Assembly (NCBI GenBank): GCA_021199655.1
Contig: JAJQHQ010000032.1
Span: 1-37,288 of the forward strand
DNA length: 37,288 nt
DNA from: Lachnospiraceae bacterium
Lineage (GTDB): Bacteria; Bacillota; Clostridia; Lachnospirales; Lachnospiraceae
Direction of reading: 5' to 3'
The notes under the pieces were generated by a model, which worked only from the letters and a program-made list of their open reading frames with translations, did no database searches and was not told where the DNA came from. The position numbers were made by a program, and so were the translations under genes. Shown here piece by piece: positions 1 through 6,811 of this stretch; the first letter of the stretch is position 1; each line of letters starts with the position of its first letter.

Positions 1-88
1 ACTAAATTCAACTTGCATCCCTTCAGAGTGGAATTTACTTTTTCACTTCAGCGATTTCAAAAAAGCATATCTTTTTTTTGAAAATCTG

Positions 89-117
89 TTGATTTTCCTT
101 GCTTGATTGCATATAAT
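89..117 (+). promoter_or_regulatory. Promoter of the toxI RNA
   Basis: TTGATT at 89-94 and TATAAT at 112-117 are separated by exactly 17 bp. An A/T-rich stretch (61-88) lies just upstream. Transcription would start near 124, a few bases before the first pseudoknot repeat at 131. This is the expected promoter position for a type III antitoxin RNA. The sequence match is direct; activity is inferred. Confidence 0.8.
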
Positions 118-130
118 AGATATAGCTAAC

Positions 131-239
131 AGCGGGTGTATCTCAGCCCTGAATGAGAAAGTTATAAAGCGGGTTTCTCTTGACCCTTATGCAAGAAAGT
201 TACGAGAGAGTGTTTCGCCGCTCTGAGTGCGATAGTAAC
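131..239 (+). ncRNA. toxI: ToxI-like antitoxin RNA, three tandem pseudoknot repeats
   Basis: Three tandem units of 35-37 nt lie at 131-167, 168-204 and 205-239. Each can fold as an H-type pseudoknot with strand order S1-S2-S1'-S2'. S1 pairs 134-137 with 146-149, 171-174 with 183-186, and 207-211 with 220-224. S2 pairs 141-145 with 154-158, 178-182 with 192-196, and 215-218 with 229-232. The units differ in sequence but keep both stems through paired changes (for example TCTCA/TGAGA, TCTTG/CAAGA, TCGC/GCGA). In known type III systems such repeats are cut out by the toxin and bind it as inhibitors. The position between a promoter and a terminator, upstream of a ToxN/AbiQ-family gene, supports this reading. 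Confidence 0.85.
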
Positions 240-240
240 A

Positions 241-275
241 GCGGAGGCAGGGTAGCTTGTCTCCGTTTGTTTTGT
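241..275 (+). terminator. Attenuating terminator between toxI and toxN
   Basis: An 8-bp stem (CGGAGGCA at 242-249 with TGTCTCCG at 258-265, one G-T wobble) is followed by TTTGTTTTGT. Type III loci carry a leaky terminator here so that antitoxin RNA is made in excess of toxin mRNA. About 170 nt without a recognisable gene follow before toxN. Confidence 0.75.
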
Positions 276-443
276 GTACATGGTCGTGTAAGGAATTTTC
301 CGGCTTGCTCTGGATAACAAACCCGACGTTAGCGGATATGGTTTCCTTATCTGATTGCACAAGGCACGATAATGATTTTAATGAATACTGTGAAAGAAAA
401 ATGAAGGCTGCAGGTTGTCTGAATGATAGAGGGAGAAAAGAGA

Positions 444-926
444 ATGGACAACATTAAGTTATACCGGGTATCGGCTGCTTATATAGATTATTTATTGCCG
501 TATGCACCGCATCTGTATCATAACAGCCAGAAAGGGCAACAGAATGAAAGGGCTTACATAGGAGTCGTGCTGCATATTCATGGTCTGGATTATTTTGCTC
601 CGCTCTCCTCTTTTAAGGAAAAGCATCGGCGGATGCCTGAAGGGCTGGATTTTGTAAAAATCAAGAATTATGCAGTTATCAACCTTAATAATATGTTTCC
701 GGTTCCGGCTGGAAGCTATACATATGTTGATATTTCAAAGGAACGCAATCCGCAGTACAAGGCGCTTCTGTTGGCAGAATACCGGTACATAAAGTCTATA
801 CAGGAGAAAATCAGAAAAAATGCTTTGATTTTATATCGCCTGAAAGCCAAAGGAGAGCGGTCTGCTCTGACAAAGAGGTGTAATGATTTTCTGAAGCTCG
901 AAGAACTCTGTGAAAAATATAAATAG
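444..926 (+). CDS. toxN: Type III toxin, ToxN/AbiQ/CptN family endoribonuclease
   Basis: The protein of about 160 residues matches the ToxN/AbiQ endoribonuclease family. It has an N-terminal LYRVSAAYIDYL segment, a central YIGVVLHIHGLDYFAPLSS block and a KNYAVINLNNMFPV block, in the family order and at normal family length. The family cuts cellular mRNA and processes its own antitoxin RNA, and many members act as abortive-infection phage defence. The ATG at 444 is preferred over the one at 423 because AGAGGGAG lies about 8 nt before it. The upstream pseudoknot repeats and terminator complete a type III toxin-antitoxin locus. AbiQ or CptN subfamily placement is likely but was not tested. The gene looks intact. 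Confidence 0.9.
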   Translation: MDNIKLYRVSAAYIDYLLPYAPHLYHNSQKGQQNERAYIGVVLHIHGLDYFAPLSSFKEKHRRMPEGLDFVKIKNYAVINLNNMFPVPAGSYTYVDISKERNPQYKALLLAEYRYIKSIQEKIRKNALILYRLKAKGERSALTKRCNDFLKLEELCEKYK

Positions 927-974
927 GCAGACGAAAAGATGGTTAAAAATAGAGCCATCTTTTTGTCTGCCTAT
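923..974. terminator. Strong bidirectional terminator after toxN
   Basis: A long inverted repeat pairs ATAGGCAGAC (923-932) with GTCTGCCTAT (965-974) and continues with AAAAGATGG against CCATCTTTTT, giving a stem of about 20 bp. It starts within the toxN stop codon and separates toxN from the oppositely oriented remnant. Confidence 0.85.
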
Positions 975-987
975 GATAATCCTTATA

Positions 988-1244
988 TTATCTCTGGGAT
1001 AGGAATTTTTGTGCAAGCCTGATTCCTGCCTGCGGGTAAAGCTCGCCGATTTCCTGATATTTTGCTTCATCCTGTTCCGGTAAGGCTTCCCATATGATTT
1101 CATAAATACCGGTTGCTTTTTGAAATGCTCCGAGGCTTCTGAAATTTTGCCCTGTTTCAGGCAGATGTCGCCCATAGCCTCCTGTACCGCTGCAAAATCC
1201 TCAGATACTTCAGAACCATAATCCTTTCTGGCGTATGACAGCAA
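988..1244 (-). pseudogene. Frameshifted remnant of a TPR-like protein C-terminus
   Basis: On the minus strand one frame gives a helical, TPR-like stretch (DFAAVQEAMGDICLKQG, then EASEHFKK). At the five-base homopolymer 1117-1121 this frame turns to nonsense, while the neighbouring frame continues sensibly (ATGIYEIIWEALPEQDEA...) to a stop at 988-990. One missing base in the homopolymer would restore a continuous C-terminus. No N-terminal part is found upstream. It could also be a sequencing indel. Family assignment rests on general TPR character only. Confidence 0.5.
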
Positions 1245-1387
1245 AAAATTCGAAAGCGGTCTATGCCTGCATCAATCAAAACGAAGCATTCTGTCCGCGA
1301 GAAATAAATGAGCAGTCAATTTGCATTGGTGAAGATATCAGCAAAGCGCTAGAGAAACTGATTTGTTTTTCTCAAAGCGTTCCAACG

Positions 1388-1646
1388 GGCGCTGAACGTC
1401 CAGTGGACGTTCGCTTAGCGCCGACCGAAGTGGAACGGAGACGCGCAGCCCAGCACCGGAGGTGCTGTTCTAAGGGGATTGGGGGTGCTGCGGCGCTGGA
1501 CGTCCAGTGGACGTCCGTTTAGCGCCGACCGGAGCGGAGCGTAGACCCAGTGGCACGCGTATAGCACCGACCGGAGCGGAAGCGGAGATTTCCCCAACGA
1601 GCAAACCGCCTCGCGGGGTGACTTTGTAGCACAAAGTCATTGCTCG
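1388..1646. repeat. Cluster of GC-rich hairpin repeats
   Basis: This fills most of the gene-free stretch 1245-1865. Two full copies of a dispersed hairpin lie at 1388-1422 and 1492-1526: an outer stem GGCGCT/AGCGCC encloses an inner stem with loop AGT (AACGTCC/GGACGTT, then GGACGTCC/GGACGTCC). Both are followed by a GACCGGAGCGG-type tail, with a third partial copy at 1545-1590. A separate perfect hairpin CAGCACC/GGTGCTG lies at 1451-1467. At 1598-1646 an outer stem CGAGCAA/TTGCTCG encloses two hairpins (CCGC/GCGG and GACTTTGT/ACAAAGTC), forming a three-way junction. Short ORFs over this region are not believable genes. Confidence 0.75.
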
Positions 1647-1782
1647 CAGATTTACTGAAAGGAGCAAAAACGTAACGCAAAAAGGCCGCTAAAATACAGC
1701 ATTCTCTGGCATGAAGCGAGAGAAAACGCAGAGGGATTAGTTGAAAAAAATGAAAGGGCAGGCAATGTTATACCGAATTTTC

Positions 1783-1811
1783 TTGCGCACAATTCAGCAC
1801 TGGCATATAAT
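1783..1811 (+). promoter_or_regulatory. Promoter of the WYL regulator gene
   Basis: TTGCGC at 1783-1788 and TATAAT at 1806-1811 with a 17-bp spacer, about 55 bp before the WYL gene start. Confidence 0.65.
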
Positions 1812-1865
1812 CAGAAATTATAACGAAGTGCAGAAAAATTCCTGGAAAATATGAGGGGTGTCGAA

Positions 1866-2855
1866 ATGGCAAAGGGTGCAAACCAGAAATTGAAGATTAT
1901 GTATCTAATGAAGATTCTGCTGGAGCAGACGGACGAGGATCACTCCATCAGTATGTCGGAAATCCTTTCAGCTTTGAATCAGTATGGAATTTCCGCTGAG
2001 CGGAAAAGTATTTACAATGATTTGGAGAGCCTGCGTCAGTTTGGCATGGACATCATCGGGGAGCAGCGCGACCGGATGTATTACTACCATGTCGGGAAAC
2101 GTCAGTTTGAGCTGGCCGAGCTGAAACTGCTGGTGGATTCCGTGCAGTCTGCAAAATTCATCACAGCGAAAAAAGCCAACGAGCTGATTAAGAAGATCGA
2201 GAGCCTTGCGAGCAAGCATGAAGCATCGCAGCTCCAGCGTCAAGTATATGTCGCGAATCGAATCAAAACCATGAACGGAAGCATTTATTATAATGTAGAC
2301 GAAATCCATGGGGCGATTGCAGGCAACAAGCAGATCCGCTTTCAATATTTTCAGTGGAATGTGAAAAAAGAGATGGAACTGCGGCACGACGGCGCGTATT
2401 ATCAGGTCAGCCCCTGGGCGCTCAGCTGGGACGACGAGAATTATTATCTGATTGCATACGACAGCGCGGCAGGAAAAATCAAACATTTTCGTGTGGACAA
2501 GATGCTCCGGATCGAAAGCGTAAAGGACAGGCGTGAAGGACGGGAGCAGTTCAAAGAATTTGATATGGCTGTCTATGCTCGGAAAATGTTCGGGATGTAC
2601 GGCGGCAGAGAAGAAAATGTGAAGCTCCGCTGTGAGAACAATCTTGTCGGAGCAATCATTGACCGCTTCGGAAAAGAAGTCAGCATCATGGAAGAGGACG
2701 AGCAGAATTTTTCTGTCAACGTGAAAGTTGCGGTGAGCAATCAGTTTATCCATTGGGTGATGGCACTGGGAGCCGGAGCAAAAATTGTCGGTCCGGAATC
2801 GGTGGTGGCAGAAGTAAAAGAAGAAATTAATCGCCTGGCGAAACAGTACGAATAG
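1866..2855 (+). CDS. WYL-domain transcriptional regulator
   Basis: A protein of about 329 residues with an N-terminal winged helix-turn-helix (residues about 5-65) and a C-terminal WYL region (about 140-225, including SPWALSWDDENYYLIAYD, a typical WYL core). It ends in the usual WYL C-terminal extension. WYL proteins are ligand-sensing, often nucleic-acid-sensing, transcription factors found in many defence and mobile regions. The start at 1866 has GAGGGGTG about 7 nt before it. It is likely monocistronic from the promoter at 1783-1811. Its targets cannot be told from the sequence; the neighbouring nuclease is one candidate. Confidence 0.85.
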   Translation: MAKGANQKLKIMYLMKILLEQTDEDHSISMSEILSALNQYGISAERKSIYNDLESLRQFGMDIIGEQRDRMYYYHVGKRQFELAELKLLVDSVQSAKFITAKKANELIKKIESLASKHEASQLQRQVYVANRIKTMNGSIYYNVDEIHGAIAGNKQIRFQYFQWNVKKEMELRHDGAYYQVSPWALSWDDENYYLIAYDSAAGKIKHFRVDKMLRIESVKDRREGREQFKEFDMAVYARKMFGMYGGREENVKLRCENNLVGAIIDRFGKEVSIMEEDEQNFSVNVKVAVSNQFIHWVMALGAGAKIVGPESVVAEVKEEINRLAKQYE

Positions 2856-2924
2856 CAGTCGTTGCTCTGCCGGTAGGCATTATTACGGCAGGATATATGG
2901 ACGAGCTAAGGAAGAATGATACAA

Positions 2925-3983
2925 ATGAAAATGAAACGAAAGAAGACTGACGGCATACTCAATAGAAAAATACGCAGCATTCTGGTCTGGATATGCGTGT
3001 TTGCTTTGCTGTCCTTTCCATCCGGTGGCATTGCCGGGTACGCAGAAGAAGACAGCGGCGCTTATGAATCAGATATTGTTGCTGTTGCGGATATTGCGGC
3101 GACAGAATCTGCCGTAACAATAAGCCTGGCCGACATTCCGGATTATTCGGGAACGCCCTGTGTAGTGATTAATGACAACGTTCCGTTCTTTGATGAAGAT
3201 GATTTGACTACGACATCTTATGAATTTTACAGCGAGCTGGATTCTCTGGGAAGATGCGGAGTTGCGCTTGCCAACATAGGCCAGGATATTATGCCGACCG
3301 AGGAAAGAGGAGAGATAGGACCGATAAAACCCTCCGGATGGCATACAGTGAAATATGAAGGCATAGATGGGAACTATTTGTACAACCGTTGCCATTTGAT
3401 CGGATATCAGCTTTCCGGAGAAAATGCAAATGAGAAAAATCTGATCACAGGGACAAGGTATCTGAATGTCGAGGGAATGCTTCCGTATGAAGACATGGTA
3501 GCAGAGTACGTTCAGGAGACGGCTAATCATGTCCTTTACAGGGTGACACCGATCTTTGACGGAGACAATCTCGTAGCAAGCGGTGTCCTGATGGAAGCCG
3601 TATCGGTCGAGGACAACGGAGAAGGCGTACGGTTCAACATTTACTGTTATAACGTTCAGCCGGGTATTGTGATTGACTATGCGACAGGAGACAGCTATGC
3701 GGAGAGCGAGGTCGGGGCAGAAGCCGGTGAGAGTGAAGCCTTGGAAAGTGAAGCCTCGGAAAATGTCACGGATCTGTCAAATGACGAAGATTCTGACGCA
3801 GAAGTGAATTTATCCGATGATTCGGAGGTCACCTATATTTTAAACACGAACACAAAAAAGTTTCACTATCCATCCTGTCCCAGTGTCAGCCAGATGAGCG
3901 AGAAAAACAAACAGGAATACACAGGGAGCCGGGAGGATGTGATCAGCATGGGATATGAGCCGTGCAAGAATTGTAATCCGTGA
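2925..3983 (+). CDS. Secreted DNA/RNA non-specific endonuclease with C-terminal Cys/His module
   Basis: A predicted secreted protein of about 352 residues. A basic N-terminus and hydrophobic stretch (SILVWICVFALLSF) form a signal peptide. The centre resembles EndA/streptodornase-type beta-beta-alpha-metal nucleases, with KPSGWHTVKY followed by YLYNRCHLIGYQLSG, where the His of NRCHL is the expected catalytic base, and NEKNLITGTRYLNVEGM. An acidic linker rich in Glu and Ser follows. The C-terminus has HYPSC and GYEPCKNCNP, an apparent Cys/His metal-binding module shared with the next gene. The start at 2925 is chosen because AAGGAAG lies about 11 nt upstream; the ATG at 2916 is too close. The role is probably extracellular nucleic-acid degradation. 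Confidence 0.85.
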   Translation: MKMKRKKTDGILNRKIRSILVWICVFALLSFPSGGIAGYAEEDSGAYESDIVAVADIAATESAVTISLADIPDYSGTPCVVINDNVPFFDEDDLTTTSYEFYSELDSLGRCGVALANIGQDIMPTEERGEIGPIKPSGWHTVKYEGIDGNYLYNRCHLIGYQLSGENANEKNLITGTRYLNVEGMLPYEDMVAEYVQETANHVLYRVTPIFDGDNLVASGVLMEAVSVEDNGEGVRFNIYCYNVQPGIVIDYATGDSYAESEVGAEAGESEALESEASENVTDLSNDEDSDAEVNLSDDSEVTYILNTNTKKFHYPSCPSVSQMSEKNKQEYTGSREDVISMGYEPCKNCNP

Positions 3984-4134
3984 CAGCAAGATAAAGATTT
4001 GATAATTTAGGCAAGATGGTAATACTGGAAGCGAAAGAAGCGCCTGATCATCTGCCAAAACAGTACAAAAAGGCCCAAAAAATGAACGTCAGTTCGGATA
4101 GCAAGACCTTTTTATTGGACAGTTAATGTGCCAT

Positions 4135-4184
4135 AATGGAATCAGGTTAAAGAAAAAAACATTTCTTTCCTGATTCCATTTTTG
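4135..4184 (+). terminator. Rho-independent terminator
   Basis: ATGGAATCAGG pairs with CCTGATTCCAT, extended by AAAGAAA/TTTCTTT, and is followed by TTTTT. It lies about 150 bp downstream of the nuclease gene. Confidence 0.8.
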
Positions 4185-4215
4185 ATGCGCAGTGGTGAGA
4201 AAGAAAGGTTTACGA

Positions 4216-4345
4216 AAGTGGATCGGGCGAACGGAGGAAATTATGTCGAGACTGATATTCTGGATTCGGGGAAAATTACGGGGAGATCGTCAATGCAGCA
4301 GCTGCTGTCTCTTATGTGAATACAAGGAGAGCCACGCCATTTAAA
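4216..4345 (+). pseudogene. Unidentified frameshifted coding remnant
   Basis: Two overlapping forward frames give protein-like sequence that would join through a frameshift: VDRANGGNYVETDILDSG, then YGEIVNAAAAVSYVN. No family was recognised. A short ORF beginning at 4243 behind GGAGG also exists here but ends after 33 codons. This is probably the tail of a lost gene. Confidence 0.25.
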
Positions 4346-4403
4346 ATCGTGCTGCGCACGAGGGCGTGGCCTACGTCCTGCATCGAAGAGCACGATGCAG
4401 GAC
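4331..4403. repeat. Nested GC-rich hairpins before the Cys/His protein gene
   Basis: The outer stem GCCACGCC (4331-4338) / GGCGTGGC (4363-4370) encloses CGTGC-TGC-GCACG. It is followed by the perfect 11-bp stem GTCCTGCATCG (4375-4385) / CGATGCAGGAC (4393-4403). The build resembles the other GC-rich hairpin modules in this window but the sequence is unrelated. Confidence 0.7.
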
Positions 4404-4453
4404 AAATTACGAAGTCTGTAGAAACGATAATGTATAACGGAGGTGCGAAATGT

Positions 4454-5074
4454 ATGTATAAACGAAGAATCGCCAGCATAAGTGGTCAGTCAAACATTTA
4501 TCATTATCCCGGCTGTCATTTTGCAAAACGTATTTTGCCAAAGTATGAGTTGGAGAAAACGAAGCATGACATGGAAAAAGACGGCTTTCGACCGTGTAAA
4601 TATTGCAACTCGATGAACTACCGGTTCGGGCAGGAGCGGCTGAATCTGCAGCAGTACGCACAGTACCGGAAGATGGAATTTAAAATGGTCGATGACCAAC
4701 TTTTCATAAAAACGGAGATCGGCTGCTGGAAGCTGATTTACAGCAAGCATCGCCAGAGCTTCATCCTTTATCACAGGAATGCATCTGGCAGGCCGGTGAA
4801 TTTTGAACATCCGGAGCAGGAATGCTATCACAAACAAGTGGATCAGCTATATTCGGATACGATCATGTCAGCGTTTCTGTACATATATAAGCATGATCAG
4901 TTCCGCATGGCCGAGAAAGCGGCAGGCGGCAATCTCGACATCCGGCAGGTCAGCAAAAAATATCAGCCGTCCGCAGCCCGCAGACAGCGTCGGCAGAAAA
5001 ATCGGAGACTGGACAATCTGTTCCGGGTGATTGAGAGCGGGAGTGAGGAATACCGGCGGCTGTCGTATTGTTGA
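4454..5074 (+). CDS. Small protein with Cys/His module, function unknown
   Basis: About 206 residues. The N-terminus carries IYHYPGCHFAKR and, after about 30 residues, GFRPCKYCNS. This repeats the HYPxC ... G-x-x-PCKxCN pattern at the C-terminus of the secreted nuclease upstream, suggesting a shared metal-binding fold. The rest is rich in Lys, Arg and Tyr, with a very basic stretch near residue 180 (RRQRRQKNRR), which would suit nucleic-acid binding. No signal peptide is seen. The start at 4454 has CGGAGG about 10 nt upstream; the ATG at 4450 runs into a stop after three codons. No enzyme motif was recognised, so no function is assigned. Confidence 0.7.
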   Translation: MYKRRIASISGQSNIYHYPGCHFAKRILPKYELEKTKHDMEKDGFRPCKYCNSMNYRFGQERLNLQQYAQYRKMEFKMVDDQLFIKTEIGCWKLIYSKHRQSFILYHRNASGRPVNFEHPEQECYHKQVDQLYSDTIMSAFLYIYKHDQFRMAEKAAGGNLDIRQVSKKYQPSAARRQRRQKNRRLDNLFRVIESGSEEYRRLSYC

Positions 5075-5141
5075 ATTAAGAAAAGCAGAAGCTGTACAGA
5101 TCCTGTTTTTCTTTATTATGGAATTCTGGGTACAAAATTTG

Positions 5142-5170
5142 TTGAATTGTGACGATTCCTGAATTATACT
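5142..5170 (+). promoter_or_regulatory. Promoter of the type I restriction-modification operon
   Basis: TTGAAT at 5142-5147 and TATACT at 5165-5170, spacer 17 bp, about 77 bp before hsdM. The same promoter region is kept in the partial duplicate at 23927-24091, which supports its importance. Confidence 0.7.
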
Positions 5171-5246
5171 ACAATATATGGTGCCTGCGGAATCTTTGCT
5201 TCGTGGGCAATAGAAAAGGGATGCATAAAGGCGGAGGGTATACTCA

Positions 5247-6809
5247 ATGGTTGACACAAAAAAAGAGCAGGAGCGGGACGAGCTTCACCGCGCGATATGG
5301 GCGATTGCGGATGAACTTCGCGGCGCAGTAGACGGATGGGATTTTAAGAATTATGTGCTTGGCACAATGTTCTACCGATACATATCTGAAAATCTGGCGA
5401 ACTATATAAATGAGGGCGAGGCCAATGCGGGCAATGCCGATTTTGATTATGCCGCCATGTCTGATGAGGATGCAGAAGAAGCGCGGGAAGGTCTTGTAGA
5501 AGAAAAGGGGTTTTTCATTTTGCCGAGCGAACTTTTCTGGAATGTTTTGAAGTCTGCTCCCAATGACGAAAACCTTAATATGACGCTGGAGACGGTATTT
5601 CGACATATAGAGGATTCGGCAAAGGGCAGTGAATCCGAGGCTGATTTTGCAGGACTTTTTGATGATTTTGATGTTAATAGCAATAAGTTGGGCAGTACCG
5701 TGGCGAAGCGTAATGAAAAGCTGGTCAAGCTTTTAAACGGCGTGGCTGCTATGAATCTTGGAGATGTAAAGCATCATGATATTGATGCGTTTGGCGATGC
5801 CTACGAATATCTTATGACCATGTACGCCAGCAATGCGGGCAAGTCCGGCGGCGAGTTCTTTACTCCTGCAGATGTGTCCGAACTGTTGACACGGCTTGGC
5901 ACGGTCGGTAAAACAGAGATAAACAAAGTATATGATCCTGCGTGTGGCAGTGGTTCCCTACTTTTGAAGGCTGAAAAAGTTCTTGGAAAAGACGCTGTTC
6001 GCAACGGCTTTTATGGACAGGAAATTAACATCACTACATATAACCTCTGCCGTATTAATATGTTCCTGCATGATGTGGGATTTGATAAGTTTTCCATCGC
6101 TTGTGAGGACACCCTGACAGCTCCGCAGCACTGGGACGATGAACCATTCGAATTGATCGTCTCAAATCCGCCCTACTCAATAAAGTGGGAAGGTGACAGC
6201 AATCCGCTTCTGATCAATGATCCCCGTTTTGCGCCTGCCGGTGTGCTTGCACCCAAAAGCAAGGCTGACATGGCATTTATTATGCATAGCCTTTCCTGGC
6301 TGGCATCCAACGGAACGGCTGCGATTGTAGGCTTCCCTGGCATTATGTATCGTGGTGGTGCGGAACAGAAAATCCGCAAATATCTGATTGATAACAACTT
6401 CGTGGACTGTGTGATCCAGCTCCCCAGCAATCTGTTTTTCGGCACATCCATTGCTACGTGTATTATGGTGCTGAAGAAAGGCAAAGCAGATAACAAGGTT
6501 CTGTTTATTGATGCGTCTAATGAGTGCGTCAAGGTTACGAATAACAATAAGCTGACAGCTGATAATATTGACAGGATTGTTGCGGCTTTTACAGCTCGTG
6601 TGGATGAGGCACATTTTACCCATCTCGCTTCTTATAATGAGGTCGTGGAAAACGAGTACAACCTCTCCGTGTCAACTTATGTAGAAGCAGAGGATACCCG
6701 GGAGAAAATAGATATTGTAAAGCTAAATGCGGAGATTGAGCAGATTGTCGCCCGTGAACAGGTTCTGCGGGATGAGATTGCGAAGATCATTTCGGAAATT
6801 GAGGGATAA
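5247..6809 (+). CDS. hsdM: Type I restriction-modification system, DNA methyltransferase subunit
   Basis: A 520-residue HsdM. It has the N-terminal HsdM helical domain (residues 1-150), then GGEFFTP (201-207), SAM-binding motif I DPACGSGSLLL (230-240) and the adenine-methyltransferase catalytic motif SNPPY (306-310). Two HsdM with one HsdS form the methylase that N6-methylates adenine in a bipartite target. It is the first gene of the operon hsdM-rhuM-hsdS-hsdR; GGCGGAGGG precedes the ATG. The length is normal and no damage is seen. The first 71 codons and the upstream region are duplicated at 23927-24305. Confidence 0.95.
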   Translation: MVDTKKEQERDELHRAIWAIADELRGAVDGWDFKNYVLGTMFYRYISENLANYINEGEANAGNADFDYAAMSDEDAEEAREGLVEEKGFFILPSELFWNVLKSAPNDENLNMTLETVFRHIEDSAKGSESEADFAGLFDDFDVNSNKLGSTVAKRNEKLVKLLNGVAAMNLGDVKHHDIDAFGDAYEYLMTMYASNAGKSGGEFFTPADVSELLTRLGTVGKTEINKVYDPACGSGSLLLKAEKVLGKDAVRNGFYGQEINITTYNLCRINMFLHDVGFDKFSIACEDTLTAPQHWDDEPFELIVSNPPYSIKWEGDSNPLLINDPRFAPAGVLAPKSKADMAFIMHSLSWLASNGTAAIVGFPGIMYRGGAEQKIRKYLIDNNFVDCVIQLPSNLFFGTSIATCIMVLKKGKADNKVLFIDASNECVKVTNNNKLTADNIDRIVAAFTARVDEAHFTHLASYNEVVENEYNLSVSTYVEAEDTREKIDIVKLNAEIEQIVAREQVLRDEIAKIISEIEG

Positions 6810-6811
6810 AT

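Noticed and set aside
131-239. CRISPR array for the tandem units
   Set aside because: The units have no constant repeat with variable spacers; they vary along their length with paired changes, which fits pseudoknot RNA and the adjacent toxN.
257-457. A 66-codon forward ORF between the toxI terminator and toxN
   Set aside because: It begins inside the terminator stem, has no ribosome binding site and overlaps the toxN start; no family resemblance.
1235-1522. A forward ORF running into the hairpin cluster
   Set aside because: Its second half is encoded by the GC-rich palindromes and its first half is antisense to the TPR-like remnant; no ribosome binding site.
1968-2753. A 261-codon open frame on the minus strand opposite the WYL gene
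   Set aside because: It lies wholly antisense to a well-supported gene, has no ribosome binding site and gives an unnatural His/Phe/Leu-rich protein.
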